A stretch of 5,139 bases of DNA, taken from the NCBI GenBank assembly GCA_016210935.1, contig JACQTH010000613.1:1-5139 (forward strand), in the 5' to 3' direction. The position numbers were made by a program, and so were the translations under genes. The notes beneath the pieces were generated by a model. That model did not search any database. It saw nothing but the letters and a program-made list of their open reading frames with translations, and was not told the DNA's origin. Positions 4,754 through 5,139 of this stretch are shown here, one piece after another. Each line of letters begins with the position of its first letter. Position 1 is the first letter of the stretch. The DNA is from Acidobacteriota bacterium (GTDB lineage Bacteria > Acidobacteriota > Vicinamibacteria > Vicinamibacterales > JACQTH01).

Positions 4754-5139
4754 ATGGCTCGATCGAGAGCACCCAAGGCCCGGCGCACCGCCCGCGCAAA
4801 ACCGGCGCGGCGCCCCCAACGCCCCCGCAGGACCGAACCGGCGCGGCGCTCGGCCGCAACCACGAAACGGGCGGGCCGGACGAAACGCGCGCGAACGGTG
4901 GCCGCGCACCGTCGAGCTGCCGCCAGCAACGTCACTCGAGTGTCCTCGCCCTCAACGCTGACGCTCGATCGGAAATCCTCGGCCGCGCGGTCGGGCCGCG
5001 CGGCGCTGAAGGAGCGACTCCAAGCCCATCACGAAACGACGCCGGCCATCACGGGCGGTGATGTCGATGCGGACTGGGAGCTGGCGTACAGCAGCGGTGA
5101 CGAAGCGCCCGGCGGGGACAACCCCACGCCGGATCAGGA
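4754..5139 (+). CDS. DUF6335-like protein with basic N-terminal tail (partial, 3' end outside window)
   Basis: The frame from the ATG at 4754 stays open for 128 codons to the window edge, so the C-terminus is missing. Residues 1-60 are histone-tail-like: 20 Lys/Arg but a single Glu in the first 50, with Ala, Pro and Thr between them and motifs such as KARRTARAKPARRPQRPRR. Residues 98-128 contain AITGGDVDADWELAY and GDEAPGGDNPTPDQ. I recognise these as the opening of DUF6335, a domain of unknown function known from cyanobacteria and some other phyla, where TGGD-x-D-A-x-W and a GGxxPTPDQ segment are typical. No signal peptide or membrane segment is visible. The basic tail suggests binding to DNA or RNA, but this is inference. 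It is transcribed divergently from rpsA, sharing the 217-bp intergenic region. Codon third positions are GC-rich, like the neighbours, giving no sign of recent transfer. Confidence 0.8.
   Translation, partial: MARSRAPKARRTARAKPARRPQRPRRTEPARRSAATTKRAGRTKRARTVAAHRRAAASNVTRVSSPSTLTLDRKSSAARSGRAALKERLQAHHETTPAITGGDVDADWELAYSSGDEAPGGDNPTPDQ

Overview
This is a GC-rich window of bacterial chromosome. Five of its six gene-sized units lie on the minus strand, and one partial gene on the plus strand runs off the right edge. Gene content (rpsA followed by an HU/IHF gene, a HIT hydrolase, a PRK12745-type dehydrogenase, a GH88 sugar hydrolase remnant and a DUF6335-like protein) and the compound palindromic repeat fit a soil-type Acidobacteriota, perhaps Vicinamibacteria. 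That assignment rests on recalled family patterns and is only moderately sure.

Reading the minus strand in its own direction: a good sigma70-type promoter (4737-4708) and a leader of about 165 nt precede rpsA, a six-domain ribosomal protein S1 (4536-2725). Then follow an IHF-beta/HU-like protein (2701-2333), a HIT nucleotide hydrolase (2286-1786) and an acyl-CoA dehydrogenase (from 1777). Gaps are 23, 46 and 8 nt, which suggests one operon of translation, chromosome-architecture and housekeeping genes. An 8-bp tandem repeat (TTTGGTGA on the plus strand) fills the gap before the HIT gene.

The most unusual feature is in the dehydrogenase reading frame. The family signature stops near residue 176. 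A palindromic REP/MITE-like stretch (about 1099-1250) follows, and the same frame then reads into the C-terminal quarter of a GH88 unsaturated uronyl hydrolase (about 1083-794). The stop codon of that remnant overlaps the GTG start of the SDR gene (797-12) as GTGA. The SDR thus looks like a downstream partner of a lost GH88 gene in a sugar operon, and the housekeeping operon appears joined to it at the repeat. This is either a real repeat-mediated deletion or fusion, or an assembly join at a repeat. The sequence alone cannot decide.

To the right of the rpsA promoter, a divergent partial gene starts at 4754. It has a strongly basic N-terminus and the start of a DUF6335-like domain. The 217-bp divergent region (4537-4753) holds the rpsA promoter, an inverted repeat over its -10 element, a GC-rich stem-loop and both ribosome-binding sites. 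I see no CRISPR array, RNA gene, integrase, toxin-antitoxin pair or defence system, and nothing that amounts to a complete undescribed system.
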